Source: Diplocarpon mali (lineage: Eukaryota; Ascomycota; Leotiomycetes; Helotiales; Drepanopezizaceae). Taken from it: 64,000 nucleotides of DNA. Of the stretch, positions 33,271 through 44,922 are shown piece after piece. A program made the position numbers and the translations under genes. The first letter of the stretch is position 1, and every line of letters starts with the position of its first letter. The stretch is from the NCBI GenBank assembly GCA_024741835.1, contig JAENRP010000148.1, positions 1 through 64,000 on the forward strand. The letters are read 5' to 3'. The notes under the pieces are model-generated. The model searched no databases. It had not been told where the DNA came from and worked only from the letters and a program-made list of their open reading frames with translations.

Positions 33271-33703
33271 AACTCCTAAGCTAGACCTATAAGTGGATTC
33301 CTTTAAGGAAAGTGCACTCTCCGCCCTAATACAATTAAGCGAGGATAAGGAGAATAGATAGACTCTTAAGCTAGGACTATATATAGATTATAAGGTATTC
33401 TCAAAGATGACTCTTAAGCTAGGATCATAAGTAAATTTGGCAGAAATGACTCCTAGGCTAAGACTATAAGTGGATTCTATAGATTTACTAATAATAACTC
33501 TTAGGCTAGGATTGCAAGTAAAATTCGCAGAAATGACTCTTAAGCCAGGACCGCAAGTGAAATTCGCAAATTCGTTAGAAATGACTCTTAAGCTAGGACT
33601 GTAAGTAGATCTTACTATTTCTAAGAAATCGACTCTTAAGCTAGGACCGCGAGTAGATCTTGCGGTTTTATTAAAAATAACTCTTAAGCCGGGCTTGCAA
33701 CTG
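33271..33703 (+). repeat. CoII-1 in-frame palindromic coding repeats (9 units)
   Basis: Nine units of an imperfect GC-rich palindrome (GACTC...AGT core) have their conserved CTC at 33273, 33363, 33411, 33450, 33498, 33537, 33585, 33633 and 33681. Spacings are 90, 48, 39, 48, 39, 48, 48 and 48, all multiples of three. In the sense frame each unit encodes (M/S)TLK(P/L)G(P/L)(R/Q)V(D/K). They lie between protease and the integrase zinc end, so they would form a repetitive linker of the polyprotein. Because the unit is nearly palindromic, the minus strand is also open (33388-33714); that frame is a mirror and I do not count it as a gene. Confidence 0.88.
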
Positions 33704-33779
33704 GAAAATGGCAAAACCTTAAACTACTATTATTAGTCCTTTCCAGCCGCTAATAATAAAGGATCCACTAATAATAAGC

Positions 33780-35629
33780 TATTAAAGCTATTAGAAGTCG
33801 AAAGCCTATTAAGGTATTAGCTAATATATAGAAGATTTGCGCATCTAAGGCTAAAGAAATTAAAAGGCCTATATAAGGTCTTAACCTTAAAATAGAAGAT
33901 CTAAGTATTAAAGGATCGCCTAGTATACTAAATTTGTAAGCTAATAAAACTTTAAAATCAAATGCGAACTAAGCTTAATTTATAAAAAGATTTAATACTA
34001 GTACTAATATCTATTAATACTACTAGACTATTTATAACCTTAATTAAAGGAAATAATTAGTTTTCTTAAATAGTAGATAACTCTATTTAATAGATATAGA
34101 CTATTTGCACTAAGACTAAATCTAAGCTTATAGAAAAGCTGGAAACTTAAAAAGTAATAGAAGAACGCTAGACCTAATTAAAGCTAATAGCTATTAAGTC
34201 TAATAATGCATTAGAGATTAAGGCAAAGCTTAATAAATAAGTAAAATAAGAAGTTTATTATAAACCAATTATAATATACAAAGGTTCCTATTAGAATAGT
34301 ATCACTAAGTGAAGTATCTAATAAGTAAAGACTGACTATTGCGCTCTACTATAAGATACTAACTTACTACTGGAATTCTAAGACCTTGCGATTAAGGCAG
34401 ACGTATACCTGCGAAATAGAATAGGTAGTAGACTAATAGTCAATAGCACTTAAATATTACTATATAAGGCATATTTTAAATAGAAACTAAGCTTAGACTA
34501 TATCTACGTCTTTAAAAGCGTTTGCTACTCTTATATTAGCCTAAAGTCCTAGCCTATAGGTATAAAGAGTAAAAAGCTAATAGACTAAAGTAGAGAGTAT
34601 ATATTTATTAAGTATATTAAATAGATAATAAAGCAATAGATAGTATATACGCTAGATCTAAGGCGAGTAATCATATCTTTAATAATTGAGTTCGATAAAT
34701 CTCGAAATAGGAGGGAGCTATCCTTAAAGCTCTATATACCTAGAGATTCGCAAGGTATACTAGTTAATAGTAATACTATTAAGCCGAACTAATAACCCCT
34801 CTTTCTTAGCTTAAGTATATTAAGCGTACCTATTGATCAACGACCTATTGATCGCCTAAAGGCCGAATAGACTATTCCTATTATCTGCGAACTGCTTAAA
34901 GTATAGAATAACTTTGATATTATCATCCCTTTAGTTAAAGCACTTATAGTAAAGGATGTTCTTAAAATAGGTATAAGTAATAATAAGCCTCTATTATAAG
35001 AAAGCAGTTCCTTAGATAATAAGCCTATAAAACCTATAGCTGAACCTACGCCTTTGAAGAGGAATAGAGACTTAGAACTAAAAGATACCTTAGATAAACG
35101 CGAGTCTAAGTATATCTAGGCTATAATAGCGCATAAGATCTATAAGCTTGAACTTCAATAGAGCTTCGACGAAGATAATGCGTTCTTAGCTACTAGGAGG
35201 ATAATGAAAATCTCTCTTTTAAAGACGTATAATAAAGCTATTAACAACCTAGAGAATAGAGCAGTATAGAATAAGGCAATCTAAAAGGAGATAAGCTCTC
35301 TTATTGCAAATGGTATATAGATAGAAGAACCGACGCTAAAGGACGTGAACCTAGTATTAATAAAGTAGGTCTTTATAATCAAAATATATGCAAATAAGAC
35401 CTTAGAATATTATAAGGCAAGGCTTATAGCTAGGGGCTTCTTCTAATAGTATAGAGAAGACTACTTCAAAATATTTACGCTAATAGTTCGCATAGATACC
35501 CTTTATATATTTATAGTAATAGTAGCCGCTAAGGACCTTAAATGCAGATAGTACGATATTAAAAATGCATTTACTAAAGCGACTATAAAGGAATAGATTT
35601 TTCTCTCTTAACCTAATAGTATTCCTATA
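33780..35629 (+). pseudogene. CoII-1 integrase and RT N-terminal part
   Basis: The gag-pre-integrase zinc region is at about 33800-33950 (LIYRRFAHLRLKKLKGLYKV, then DRLVYQICKLIK). The integrase core and C-terminal part follow to about 34800, poorly preserved (KKLIDQSREYIFIKYIKQII near 34575). An acidic/proline spacer runs to about 35280. RT begins near 35330: LKDVNLVLIKQVFIIKIYA, ARLIARGFFQQYREDYFKIF, and KCRQYDIKNAFTKA near 35535-35585. The frame is cut at 35629 by D2 and resumes at 43189. Confidence 0.83.
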
Positions 35630-35936
35630 TGTAACGACACAGAACCGCCGAAGTGCGAGATCAAGTATAGGAGCAAGAAGTGGTGCAAAAGGCGTATTCT
35701 ATAGGTCTAATACGAAAGAAACAAAGAAGTTAGAGAGCCCTCTATAAGGGAGAGCCCTTCTTCCTTATATATATAAGCAGCTTAAGGCTCTTTGTCCATT
35801 TATATAATATTATATAAAAATATCCTTTTACACCTTTAGGGTCGATTTGAGATAATCCTATATCAAATCGAGATTGCAAAACCTTAAAATACCATACTCT
35901 TAGGTAATTGCACTAGTTAAGGGTATAACTGTTATA
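35630..35936 (-). repeat. D2 3' LTR (307 bp, inverted)
   Basis: Matches 42877-43183. On the + strand it starts TGTAACGACACAG and ends CTGTTATA. The start is intact while the end is converted (from GTTACA). Confidence 0.94.
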
Positions 35937-35951
35937 CTACCCCCCCCCTTT
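35937..35951 (-). promoter_or_regulatory. D2 polypurine tract
   Basis: On the minus strand AAAGGGGGGGGGTAG directly precedes the 3' LTR. The D1 equivalent is AAAGGAGGGAGGTAG. Confidence 0.78.
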
Positions 35952-36169
35952 AAGAACGCTTGCCTATAAGCGTTAGTAGATTATAACGATTTTCATATAG
36001 TAATATACTTAGCGTATTATTATATAAATAGTACCATTCTATATTAGGTTTAGCGCAAGTCATATTATATACTCAAATTTATTTTTCCCTTTGCAAGATC
36101 TTCCTTCTTTAATATAATAACTATATATAACCGCATAGGTCCCCTACTCCTACTACTATAGCGCAAGGC

Positions 36170-37195
36170 TAATGCATAGTAGTAGAAACAATTACTACTA
36201 CTACTACTAACTACTATAAGTAAGTTTGCCCTAGTCCAGGGTCGAATCGCATTTAATACGCATAGTGCTAATTCCCTTGCCGTCGAGCGCCCTCGCAGTG
36301 GCCTACTATATTTGTTATTACTAGTATATGCGGCGCCTTATACGCAATATCGCGCATAAGTGCAAGTTCGAGTCGGAACGTAGTAAAAAGTGCTACTAGT
36401 ACTAAGAGCAAAAGGCAGAGTGCATCTTTATAAGTACCTTAAATCGACTCTAGAGTTCTATTCGCGCTAATACTTATTTATAGCTTCCCTCCTATATTAA
36501 GGAGGAGTTCGCAGCGCTATCCGCGGCCCTTAAGGAGTAGCAGGAGGAGGCTGCCTAGCAGTAAGAGGAGGATAATAGTAGCAACGATAATAATAATAAC
36601 GCTTAAGCGGTTTTAGTAAGGAATTGCAAGATGCTCTATTAAGAGGCGGTCTGACGCGCCCGGATCCTTATCAACCTCTTGCTAATAGCTAGCGCAAAGG
36701 CTCTAACTAGCCGCACTCAACTCGAGCGCGCTAGCCTTACGGAGCTCTATTCTATAATTAAGGCTATAGTAAGCCAGCTTAAGGGGGTTTAAGCAATAGT
36801 TGCTATAAGTTAAACCCGAACTAATATCGAATCGATCGCTAACTTTCTAATAGAAGCGCGGTAACCTTATTAAGTCCCGGCTAATAAGGTTAAAGCAATT
36901 TAGCCGAATTATGCTAAGTCTCTTAAGGTCTATTGCTATATTAGTAGAGCAGACTGCTATAGCAGTAGAGTCTCTTATAAGGGAAGGGGGGCTTATAGTA
37001 ATAAGGGTAGCATTAGGCGCAGTAGCTAGTAGGGCGGCGCTAGTAGTAGTAAGAGGAGGTTAGGGTCGTTTTAAGCAAGGGTGTAGATAAGAGCCAAGCT
37101 CTAGCTTTAGAATAGAGTTGGAGCTCGTCTCTTTAAGCGCAAAGGAGGAGGGGTTGGAGGAGTTGTAAAGGGAGGGGGTAATAGGCCTAGTATTA
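36170..37195 (+). pseudogene. D2 antisense accessory ORF with cysteine cluster
   Basis: On the + strand, opposite to D2 gag-pol, a frame of about 310 codons can be followed with few breaks. Cysteine cluster at 36296-36450: AVAYYICYYQYMRR, IAHKCKF, SKKCYQYQEQKAECIFI. With D1 this gives C-x2-C-x14-C-x9-C-x2-C-x6-C. The middle is acidic and helical (YIKEEFAALSAALKE near 36500, then EEDNSSNDNNNNA). A second helical part follows (LINLLLIASAKALTSRTQLE near 36670-36740). The C-terminus is Gly/Ser/Arg-rich (SYKGRGAYSNKGSIRRS near 36980, KRKGGGVGG near 37140). Stops are TAA/TAG and one TGA. The exact start is not determinable. Confidence 0.62.
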
Positions 37196-37259
37196 TTGTT
37201 TTTATTTTTTTTTTATTTTTCTCCTTTTTTTTTTTTATATTTTTAGATTTATTTACCAA

Positions 37260-40200
37260 CCTATTTCGCATCTGGCCTATTATCTTCTAAGTGATTATAA
37301 TTATCTATACCGCTTTCTTAAGCCTTTAGCCAAGCTTATAGGTTCTAAGGTAGTCTTAGCTTTATAAGATTAGCCTAATAAAAGTCGCAAATCTTATATA
37401 AGGATCCTGCAAAATTTAAGGTATAATACTAACTTAAATTAGGGTTATAACTAGTCCATTTGACCTAATACTCTAAGTTCCCTTAAAATAGGCGTATACC
37501 TAGTATCTTAGACACTTTATACTCTTCTTACCCTACGATCTTTTCTATAATAGGCTAGGGTTATTTCTGACTTAGCAAAGGGTTCTGTAGATCTTTAAAT
37601 AATAGCTTTAGCGCAAAGATATTATATATTATAAAACCTATAGGCAGCTTGATCTGATATAAATTGCCTACCTTTTTAAGAACCTTAAAGGGGCTATCCT
37701 ATTAATTAGCCAGTTTCCTACTAAAGTGGTAGTTCTTAAGATTTTTTATTAAAAGGTAGACTATATCTTTAGGTTTTTAATCAATCTCCCTTTAATATTA
37801 ATTTATAGACTTTTGCATTTTCTCCTAAGCGCATTCTATATTGCCTTTTACTACTTCCTAGGCTAAGTATATCCTTTCTACTACTAGCTTAGCCTTTGCT
37901 TAATTCAATCTCTCTTATAAGCTGGACGGTTTTAAAAAGATCTAGTCCTAACTTATCTAAGGTGCAATTCTATACCTAAGCTAATATAGGGTTATACTAA
38001 TTAAAGCGTAAGAGAGAGTAGATTATATATAATCTATTAATAGAATCAGTTTACTCTAATTATCTTAATAGTAATTAATAAAAGGCTATAGCCTTAAATC
38101 AATATACTTATTCATGATCTTTATTTAGCTATCAGTCTCCTTATAGTATGCTATAAAGAGTTTAATCTTGATACTAATAATATAATAGAACTCTCTTTAA
38201 AATAAGGAGACGAATTAGAGGCCTTAGTCTAAGGTAATTGTCTTTAGAGTATGGCCGAATTGATATATCTACTAAACAAATAATTAGGCAGTTCCTTAAG
38301 TGTTAATATCTTTTTAATAAGGGATTGTAATAGTACTCTTACTAAATCGGTCTATAAAAACCAGGATTCGATCAAAACCGTACTTATTAAAAGAGAAATA
38401 CTTAAAATCCATATATAAGTGCTATATAGGATAATTAGAAATAGGAAAGGGCTACAGGAGGCCTTATTATTTAGTTATCTTCAAATATAAGAATTAATAA
38501 GGTCTGCAGTTTATAATAAATCTTTTATAATCCGAACCTATCCTAACCTAATAGTACTTAAGAGCAAGTAACTAATAGGTCTTTAAGCTACTAGGGTATA
38601 TGCTTAAAGCTTGGTTATAAGCTTCCTAAATTAGACAAGTGTATAAGGGAGTATTATAGCGTATGCAAAGACGCTCCTTAAAGTAAAGCAATCTGTCTTT
38701 TAAAGAATAGTTCTTAAGGAGGTTGGTACGAATCTTTTAAAAGGATTTGCAATTATTTTAATAAAGCTTCTCAATCAAATTAAAGGAATCCTTAGGTTAA
38801 TTTAAGGTTAAATCAAGAGTATTAGTTAATATTAAGGTAAAGGTGCCTTTAGCAGATTCGGCAAGAAATTTATCGGCCAATTTAATATTAATTTAAAGGT
38901 CCAACTAAGCAAGGGAAAGTAAAACTTAAGATCGGCTATCTAACTTCGCTTATTTATAAACTAGCATATCCTACTCTTAGCAGCTAAGAATATTAGCCTT
39001 CCGATTATCTTTACTAAAAGTGTATACAATTCGAAAATTAAAGTCAAATAGAAATTCCATCTATTAGTACTATTTCACAGTCAAAACCTTAGTAGTTATA
39101 AAGTACTTAAGAGAGCGGTAATCTAAGTAAATATTAACTCACTCTTTAAGTAATATAAGCTTAGGTCTCTATTTATAATAGGATTTAATAATAGCAAAGA
39201 GTTCCTTATTATATATTTCCTAATTAGGTTTATAACCTAAGAGTATATATAAATAGAAGCTAATAGAGTACTATTACTTATCGGAGTATTATTAAGAAAG
39301 TACTCTAGCGATAATACTATCAGAAGTATTAGTCTCTAGCTTTATAAATAAGTTAGGGTTAAAATGGTAAATCTACTAAATTAAAAGCAACTGCTTATAA
39401 AGCTCTTTAAAAGCGATTCGGAACTCTTCTATCCAATTCTAAGGTACTATTAGTTAGGTCAGAATAGAGAAGGGTTTAGCAATTAATTTAAAGTTGCAAA
39501 TGAATTATTAATAAAATCTGCAAAATCCTAAGTAGGACTTTACTCTAGTAATAATTTTTAAGTACTTCCAATTGCGCAATAGTTCGACCTTTTTAAAGTC
39601 TAATTCAATCCTAGTTATTATTAAAATATATTTAAAATATTAAGTTTAAGTAATATAGAATTTGTACTTCTTAATATCTGCTTAAAGGCCAGCCTCTAAG
39701 AGTCATTTTAATACCTTTTCAATATAACCCTAGTACTCCTTAACATTCTTAAAGTAAATTAAAATATCGTTTAAATATACTATATAAAAATCATTTAAGT
39801 AATTTAAAAGAATATTATTTATATACTGCTAATAAGTACTAGGTCTATTATAAAGGCTAAATAGGAGAACCTTACATTTATAGGATCTATACCTTATTCA
39901 AAAGGTAGTATATTCCTCTAATTCAAGGTCTATTTATATCTGATTAAAAGCGGCCTAAATATCTAGTTTTATAAAAATCTTAGCTTTAGATACTCGCCCT
40001 AAAAGCTCATCTATCCTCGGAATCGAGTAAGCGTCCTTCCAAGTTAGTACGTTTAGCTTCTAGTAGTCTATGCAAAATCGGAGGCTACTATCGGCCTTTT
40101 TTATAAATAGTACTAGCAAAGCAAAGGGGCTAGTACTTATTTTAATAAAGCCTTTATTTAAATTCTTAAGTAAGTACTCCTTTATAACCTTAAGCTCCTT

Positions 40201-40400
40201 AGTAGATTAATAGTAGAAGGGCGAATAGGCATTAGGCAAGGGCCCTTCCAGCTATATCTTATAATTATAGTACTAATAGGAAGGGAGGGTATCTATATCC
40301 CTTTTTAAAAAGGCTTATCTTAAAGATCAGTACTATTTTAAGAGTCGATTATTAATTAGCTTTTTAATATTAGGATTCTTAAGCTTATATCTTTCCTTTA
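37260..40400 (-). pseudogene. D2 RT, RNase H and integrase
   Basis: On the minus strand RT shows IDYQKLNVLTWKDAYSIPRID at about 40065-40000, LGRVSKAKIFIKLDI and AAFNQI to about 39935, and the catalytic-box region near 39770. RNase H reaches about 38900 (NIYLDYRSLKYFITTKVLTV near 39130-39075, FRIVYTFSKDNRKANILS near 39020-38965). Integrase occupies about 38700-37300 with heavy damage; individual motifs there are not clear. Stops are nearly all TAA/TAG. Confidence 0.82.
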
Positions 40401-41199
40401 GAATCCTATCTACTTTATAAATACTAGTTTAAAAGAACTCAATCTCCTTATACTTTATATTATAATAAAAGGCATTAGTGCTGATTTCGCAAATAGGAAC
40501 CGCAGCTTTAGGGCATTTGCAAATAGGGTCAGATTATAATCGATTTATATTAGACTGTTTTCTTAGATCTAGCTTAATTATAAGCAAAGGCGCTAGCCTA
40601 ATAATAGTAATAGGGATCTTACGCCTAGCTAAGACTACTAAATTAATATAAGACTATCTTCTATTAATTTATTAAGCTTTATTTATAGCCATTTCCTATT
40701 CTTTACAATTAATATTAGCTTAATAATCGGATCGGATCCGAAGTCCTTTAGAAAGAGGAAGACAAATAAGGATTTCCTTTATAAAATAGGGTAATAGGAG
40801 ATAATACAAAGGCTATATAAATCGGTTTTCCTTTAGATCAAGTTTAAATTAGAATTAGTATATCTATTTAACTTTAATAATAGCATTATACTAGCTTAAG
40901 TCGAGAATGACCTAAGGGTAGTTGTAAATACGCCTTCTATTAATTATTAAGTAAAAGCGCATATAGTACATAGCTTATGCGCAAATGGTATTCTAAAATC
41001 CATAGATAGGAATAGGGGTTAGAAGAGGAAGAATTTTAAAGCCAATCGCTTTTAAAAGATATATAAAAATAGAACGATTTAAAAATAGGTAATTAAGGGC
41101 TTTAGTATCTACTAAAGCTAATAATAATACTCTAAGTCCATTTATACTAATAGTATAAGAGGTTAGGAATTACTTCTCTCTTATTAAAGAGTTAAGATC

Positions 41200-42870
41200 T
41201 AGCTTTAATAAGTTGCACTTTCGTAGGCTTAAGTAGAAGTCTTTTCCTAAGCTTCTTCATTTTCCTAATCTTCTTCTATTTCGACCCTATTTTTAATTAA
41301 GTCTAAAGTTAGATTAGATTCCTTTATATCTTTTAAAGTATTAATCTTACCTATAGAAGGGCACTCGGTCTTATAATAACCAGTTTTACTATAGGTCTAG
41401 TAGGTAGCTTACTTAAGGGGTAAAGTAGGAGAATTAGCCTTAGCTAGCGTATCTTAGCGAAAAGGAGTAGTCGGCTTTAAGGCTAGTAGCCTAGAAACTT
41501 AAGTAGTACTTTTAGCGTTTAAACCGCGAGCGGTCTTATTAAGAAGCGAACCAGATATCTTCTAATATAATACTAAGGTCGCCTTACTTTTAGTCAAAGG
41601 GTTGAAAAGTTAGTTACTTTAGCGTTTAGTATTAAAGGTATTTAATTAGTTAATTATAATAGTATAGCCCTTCCTTTAAAAGGCCTTAGCTAAGGCGTAG
41701 GTAGCTTTAAGCTAAGGGGTAATCTTATTCTATATAAAGAAGAACTACTTAAATCTTAAAACCTCTTCTTAGATCGCAGTAGATTAGAATTAGGCTTAAA
41801 ACTAAGGGAAAGTTTCTTTAAAATAACTAGCTTCTCTTATATAGAAGTAATAGAAAGTAGATTAGAATAGGTTTACCTTTTAGCTAATTAAAAAGTAATT
41901 GCTTAATAGCTCTACTATTTCTTAATAGTTTTAAAAAGGGTTAGTCTCTAAGAGGTACTAGGGTTTAAGGTACGTTCGGGCTTATCCTATAGTAGATCCT
42001 TAAATAAGGGCTTAGTAAGCTCGCTTATTCAAATATAAGTCAGCATTAACTTGCAATCGGTCTTGGACTAAAGCTAACTACTGCTTATATATTAAAGAGG
42101 TTCTATTATTAAAAGGGGTGATCTTTTCAATTAGCTGAATTTTTAACCGTTTTATATTTGTATCGACTTCTAAAAGAGGCTAGGTCTCGCTTTATTAAAA
42201 GTAGGTGAATTCTCGCTTAATAGTCTAATATACGCGCTAAGCCATCTCTTAGCTTTAATAAGCTAAGGTCTTTAGACTAAAGATAGCTTAAGCAATCCTG
42301 CTAATCTTGCTTTATAATTATCAATTAGATTAATCTTAATATTACAAAGATTCCTTTAAACCTAAGACTATTCCTTATAAGACGTTTAAGTTTGAAAAGT
42401 CTTATTTATCTTAGTTAGCTTAGCTATAGCATTATAGTCTCTTGCCCTTAGCAGCAGAGGAAGGTCTAGCCTTAGGGGCTAGGGTAAGGGTACTCCTTAT
42501 AGAAGCTAGTTCCTCAAACAAACTAGGTATATTCCGTATTTGCTAACTTCCAGCTAATAGGGAATTCATTTTACCGATTTTAGTTTCAATAGGAATTCGG
42601 TTAAAAAGGGGTTCTGCAGAAAAAGGGTTCCGGTAGCGTAGTACTCTCCTAACTTCTGCCTATAGCACTTCTATAAAAGGAGTAATTAAGAAAATCCGAT
42701 TAATAAAAGCGTTCCTCGATTATACTAGTTAATAAGCTACACTTAAGCTCCCAGTTTATTTAAGAGATCTTTAGGATCCTAATTCTATTAAAAGTCGAAA
42801 TAACCGCAAATCGATTTTCAAAGGGGTAGGATATTATTATAAGCTATCCCTAGTAGAGAAGAACTTCTTT
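41200..42870 (-). pseudogene. D2 gag remnant
   Basis: Collinear with the better-kept gag start in D3 (62805-64000, opposite strand). The retrotransposon gag domain, equivalent to the stretch ending KITPQLRSTCALAK in D3, lies around 42000-41690. A zinc-knuckle-like remnant may lie near 41400-41360, but its cysteines are not clear. The first about 250 bases after the 5' LTR are leader. Confidence 0.65.
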
Positions 42871-42876
42871 ATTTAA

Positions 42877-43183
42877 TATAATAATACAGAACCGCTAAAG
42901 TATAAGATCAAGTATAGAAGCAAGAAGTAGTGCAAAAGGCGTATTCTATAGGTCTAATATAAAAGAAACGAAGAAGTTAAAGAGCCCTCTATAGGGGAGA
43001 GCCCTTCTTCCTTATATATATAAGTAGCTCAAGGCTCTTTGTCCATTCACGTGATATTATATAAGAATATCCTTTTATACCTTTAGGGTCGATTTGAGAT
43101 AATCCTATATCAAATCGAGATTATAAAACCTTAAAACGCCGTACTCCTAGGTAATTGCACCAATTGGGGGTACAACCATTACA
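42877..43183 (-). repeat. D2 5' LTR (307 bp, inverted)
   Basis: Matches 35630-35936. Its + strand start is converted (TATAATAATACAG) while the end is kept (ACCATTACA), the reverse of the pattern in the partner. Followed by CTATA. Confidence 0.94.
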
Positions 43184-43188
43184 CTATA

Positions 43189-44345
43189 CGCGCTAGCCAC
43201 TCTCTTTATATATTCTATAGTATCTATAGGCTTAAATAATCAGCTTATAATTAGAACCTCTTATATAACTCTACTCTAATAGAAATAGGATTTGTTTAAA
43301 GCCTAGCTAACCCTTATCTATTTACCTATATTAAGCATAGAATCAAGTTGCTATTATATATCGACGATATTACTATAGCTATAAAAATAACTACTTAATT
43401 AGATTAATTCTTTATAACAATTCGGAAACATTTTAATACTAAGGATCTAAGGGGAATTTATAAGATCCTTAGCATCTGCATTATAAGGAACCGCTCTACT
43501 TAAGAACTCTAGTTGGACTAAGAATAGTATATTGAGAAGATTCTAAACTAAATAGGACTCTCTACTTATACTTCCAACTTTAAGCTAAAGCGTACTCCAA
43601 TTAAAGGAAAGTATAATAAGTTAAAGCCTACTAATGAAAATAAGCAAAGAGGAGATCTAAAGAAGTACTAATAAGACATTAGAGCAATTATATATATTAT
43701 AGTATATATAAGACCAGATATTACCTTTATTATTAAGCAACTTAGTTAAAACTTAAAGGATCCGACGATTTAATATAAGAACGCAGTCAAGCGACTTAAA
43801 AGGTACCTTCGATCGATAATTATATAAAAGGTAAGATATAAACTAATAAAATATATAAGCGCAAAGCTTAAGGTATATACCGATTCCGATTAGGCAAATA
43901 TAAAAGGTCGGAAAAGTATATCTAAAAGCGTAGCAGTACTATATAGTAGACTTATATTATAGGAAAGTAAGAAGTAGAAATCAATAGCTACTGCAAGCAT
44001 TAAGGCCGAATATATATTGATATTATCAAATTGCAAGTAAGAATTATAAATTACTTAAGTTTTAAAAGATATAGGTTTCACTAGGTATATTAAATAAGAT
44101 AAAAACTATATTAATCTTTAAGCAGATAATATAAAGGCAATTGCACTTATAAAGAATCCATACTTATATAAGCGATTGAAATATATTAATATTACCTACT
44201 ACTTTATCTGCAACCTTATTATAAAGAATAAGTTATCAATTACCTATATCTTAACCGATCGAATAGTAGTAAATGGATTTATAAAGCTATTAAAGATAGT
44301 TATAAAGTTTAAAGCGTTTAAAGATATACTAGGGTTATAGAAGAT
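43189..44345 (+). pseudogene. CoII-1 RT C-terminal part and RNase H
   Basis: Continues the RT cut at 35629. LLYIDDITIA at about 43350-43380 is the intact catalytic box. IRPDITFIIKQLSQ follows near 43710-43750. RNase H at about 43860-44340 shows KVYTDSD, RKSISKSVAVLYS, KQKSIATASIKAEYILI near 43970-44015 and WIVVNGFIKLLKIVIKF near 44265-44310. It ends near 44345, before the 3' palindromic repeats. Confidence 0.87.
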
Positions 44346-44365
44346 AGTAGGGGCTTAATAGGCTT

Positions 44366-44590
44366 AAGGACGACTCCCGGGCCTGCCTTGTAAGTTAGGT
44401 CACGTGGTCTTATAAAGGAAAGTTTTTTAAATCAACTCCTAGGCCCAGACTGCGAGTTAGGTCATATAGTCTTATAGAGGAAAGTTTTTTAGATCGACTC
44501 CTGGGCCCGGACCGCGAGTCAAGTCACGTGGTCTTATAAAGGAACGCTTTTAGGAAATTTGACTCCTAGTCCCGCCTTGCGAGTAGGGTT
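44366..44590 (+). repeat. CoII-1 3' palindromic repeats (4 units)
   Basis: Four GC-rich imperfect palindromes at about 44371-44398, 44433-44457, 44495-44520 and 44561-44585. They are separated by a conserved spacer (GTCTTATAAAGGAA...TTTTTTA). The third is the best kept: GACTC, then GGGCCCGGACC, then GAGTC. CoII-3 has only three units (61981-62135) and CoII-2 three inverted (about 46020-46170). They lie after RNase H, outside the known domains. Confidence 0.82.
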
Positions 44591-44722
44591 AGTGATTTTA
44601 ATAGAGGTTGCTATTAATTAATTGTTTTTAATTTAAAGAGATACCTAGGAGTTGGATTAGCGTAAAAGGATAGTTGTTATTTTCTTAACTATAGGTCAAT
44701 TAGAATAAGGTCTAAGTAGGGG

Positions 44723-44917
44723 TATTAAGATAGGTAATATAGCTATTACTCCGATGTATTATTATATAACCTTACTGCTTAGTCAGTAGGATATTGATAC
44801 ATATATAGCTATAGGGAAGAAAGGGGTAACCTTCCTTCCCTAACTCTTACTAATATATCGACTATCGACCTCTAGAAGCCTCCTTTACCTACTGCGCCGA
44901 CTCACTTAAGTTCAATA
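44723..44917 (+). repeat. CoII-1 3' LTR (195 bp)
   Basis: Pairs with 31152-31346. Followed by AAGGG at 44918-44922, which matches the left flank. Confidence 0.94.
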
Positions 44918-44922
44918 AAGGG

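Larger units (their letters stand above)
35630..43183 (-). mobile_element. GyD copy D2: full-length Ty3/Gypsy retrotransposon (minus)
   Basis: A 7554-bp element with 307-bp LTRs and target duplication CTATA at 35625-35629 and 43184-43188, inserted in the CoII-1 RT. The empty site can be read in CoII-3 near 60790. Pol reads leftwards: gag (about 42800-41250), protease region, RT (about 40300-39400), RNase H, integrase (to about 37300). Between pol and the 3' LTR lies an ORF on the opposite strand (36170-37195). Confidence 0.95.
31152..44917 (+). mobile_element. CoII-1: Ty1/Copia retrotransposon carrying D2
   Basis: LTRs of 195 bp at 31152-31346 and 44723-44917, target duplication AAGGG at 31147-31151 and 44918-44922. 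Without D2 and its CTATA duplicate it would be about 6.2 kb, close to the uninterrupted CoII-3 (6187 bp). Order: leader with tandem repeats, gag, protease, a repeat-containing linker, integrase, RT, RNase H, palindromic repeats, 3' LTR. It is inserted in GyC between the integrase zinc end and the catalytic core. Confidence 0.95.

Noticed and set aside
33271..33703. CRISPR-like array (short palindromic repeats at regular 39/48-bp spacing)
   Set aside because: The spacers are related to each other, all distances keep a reading frame, the array lies inside a Copia polyprotein, and the genome is eukaryotic.
33388..33714. 108-codon minus-strand frame with repeated PSLRV
   Set aside because: It is the mirror reading of the near-palindromic units. 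The sense frame continues protease into integrase, so the minus strand is open only as a consequence.
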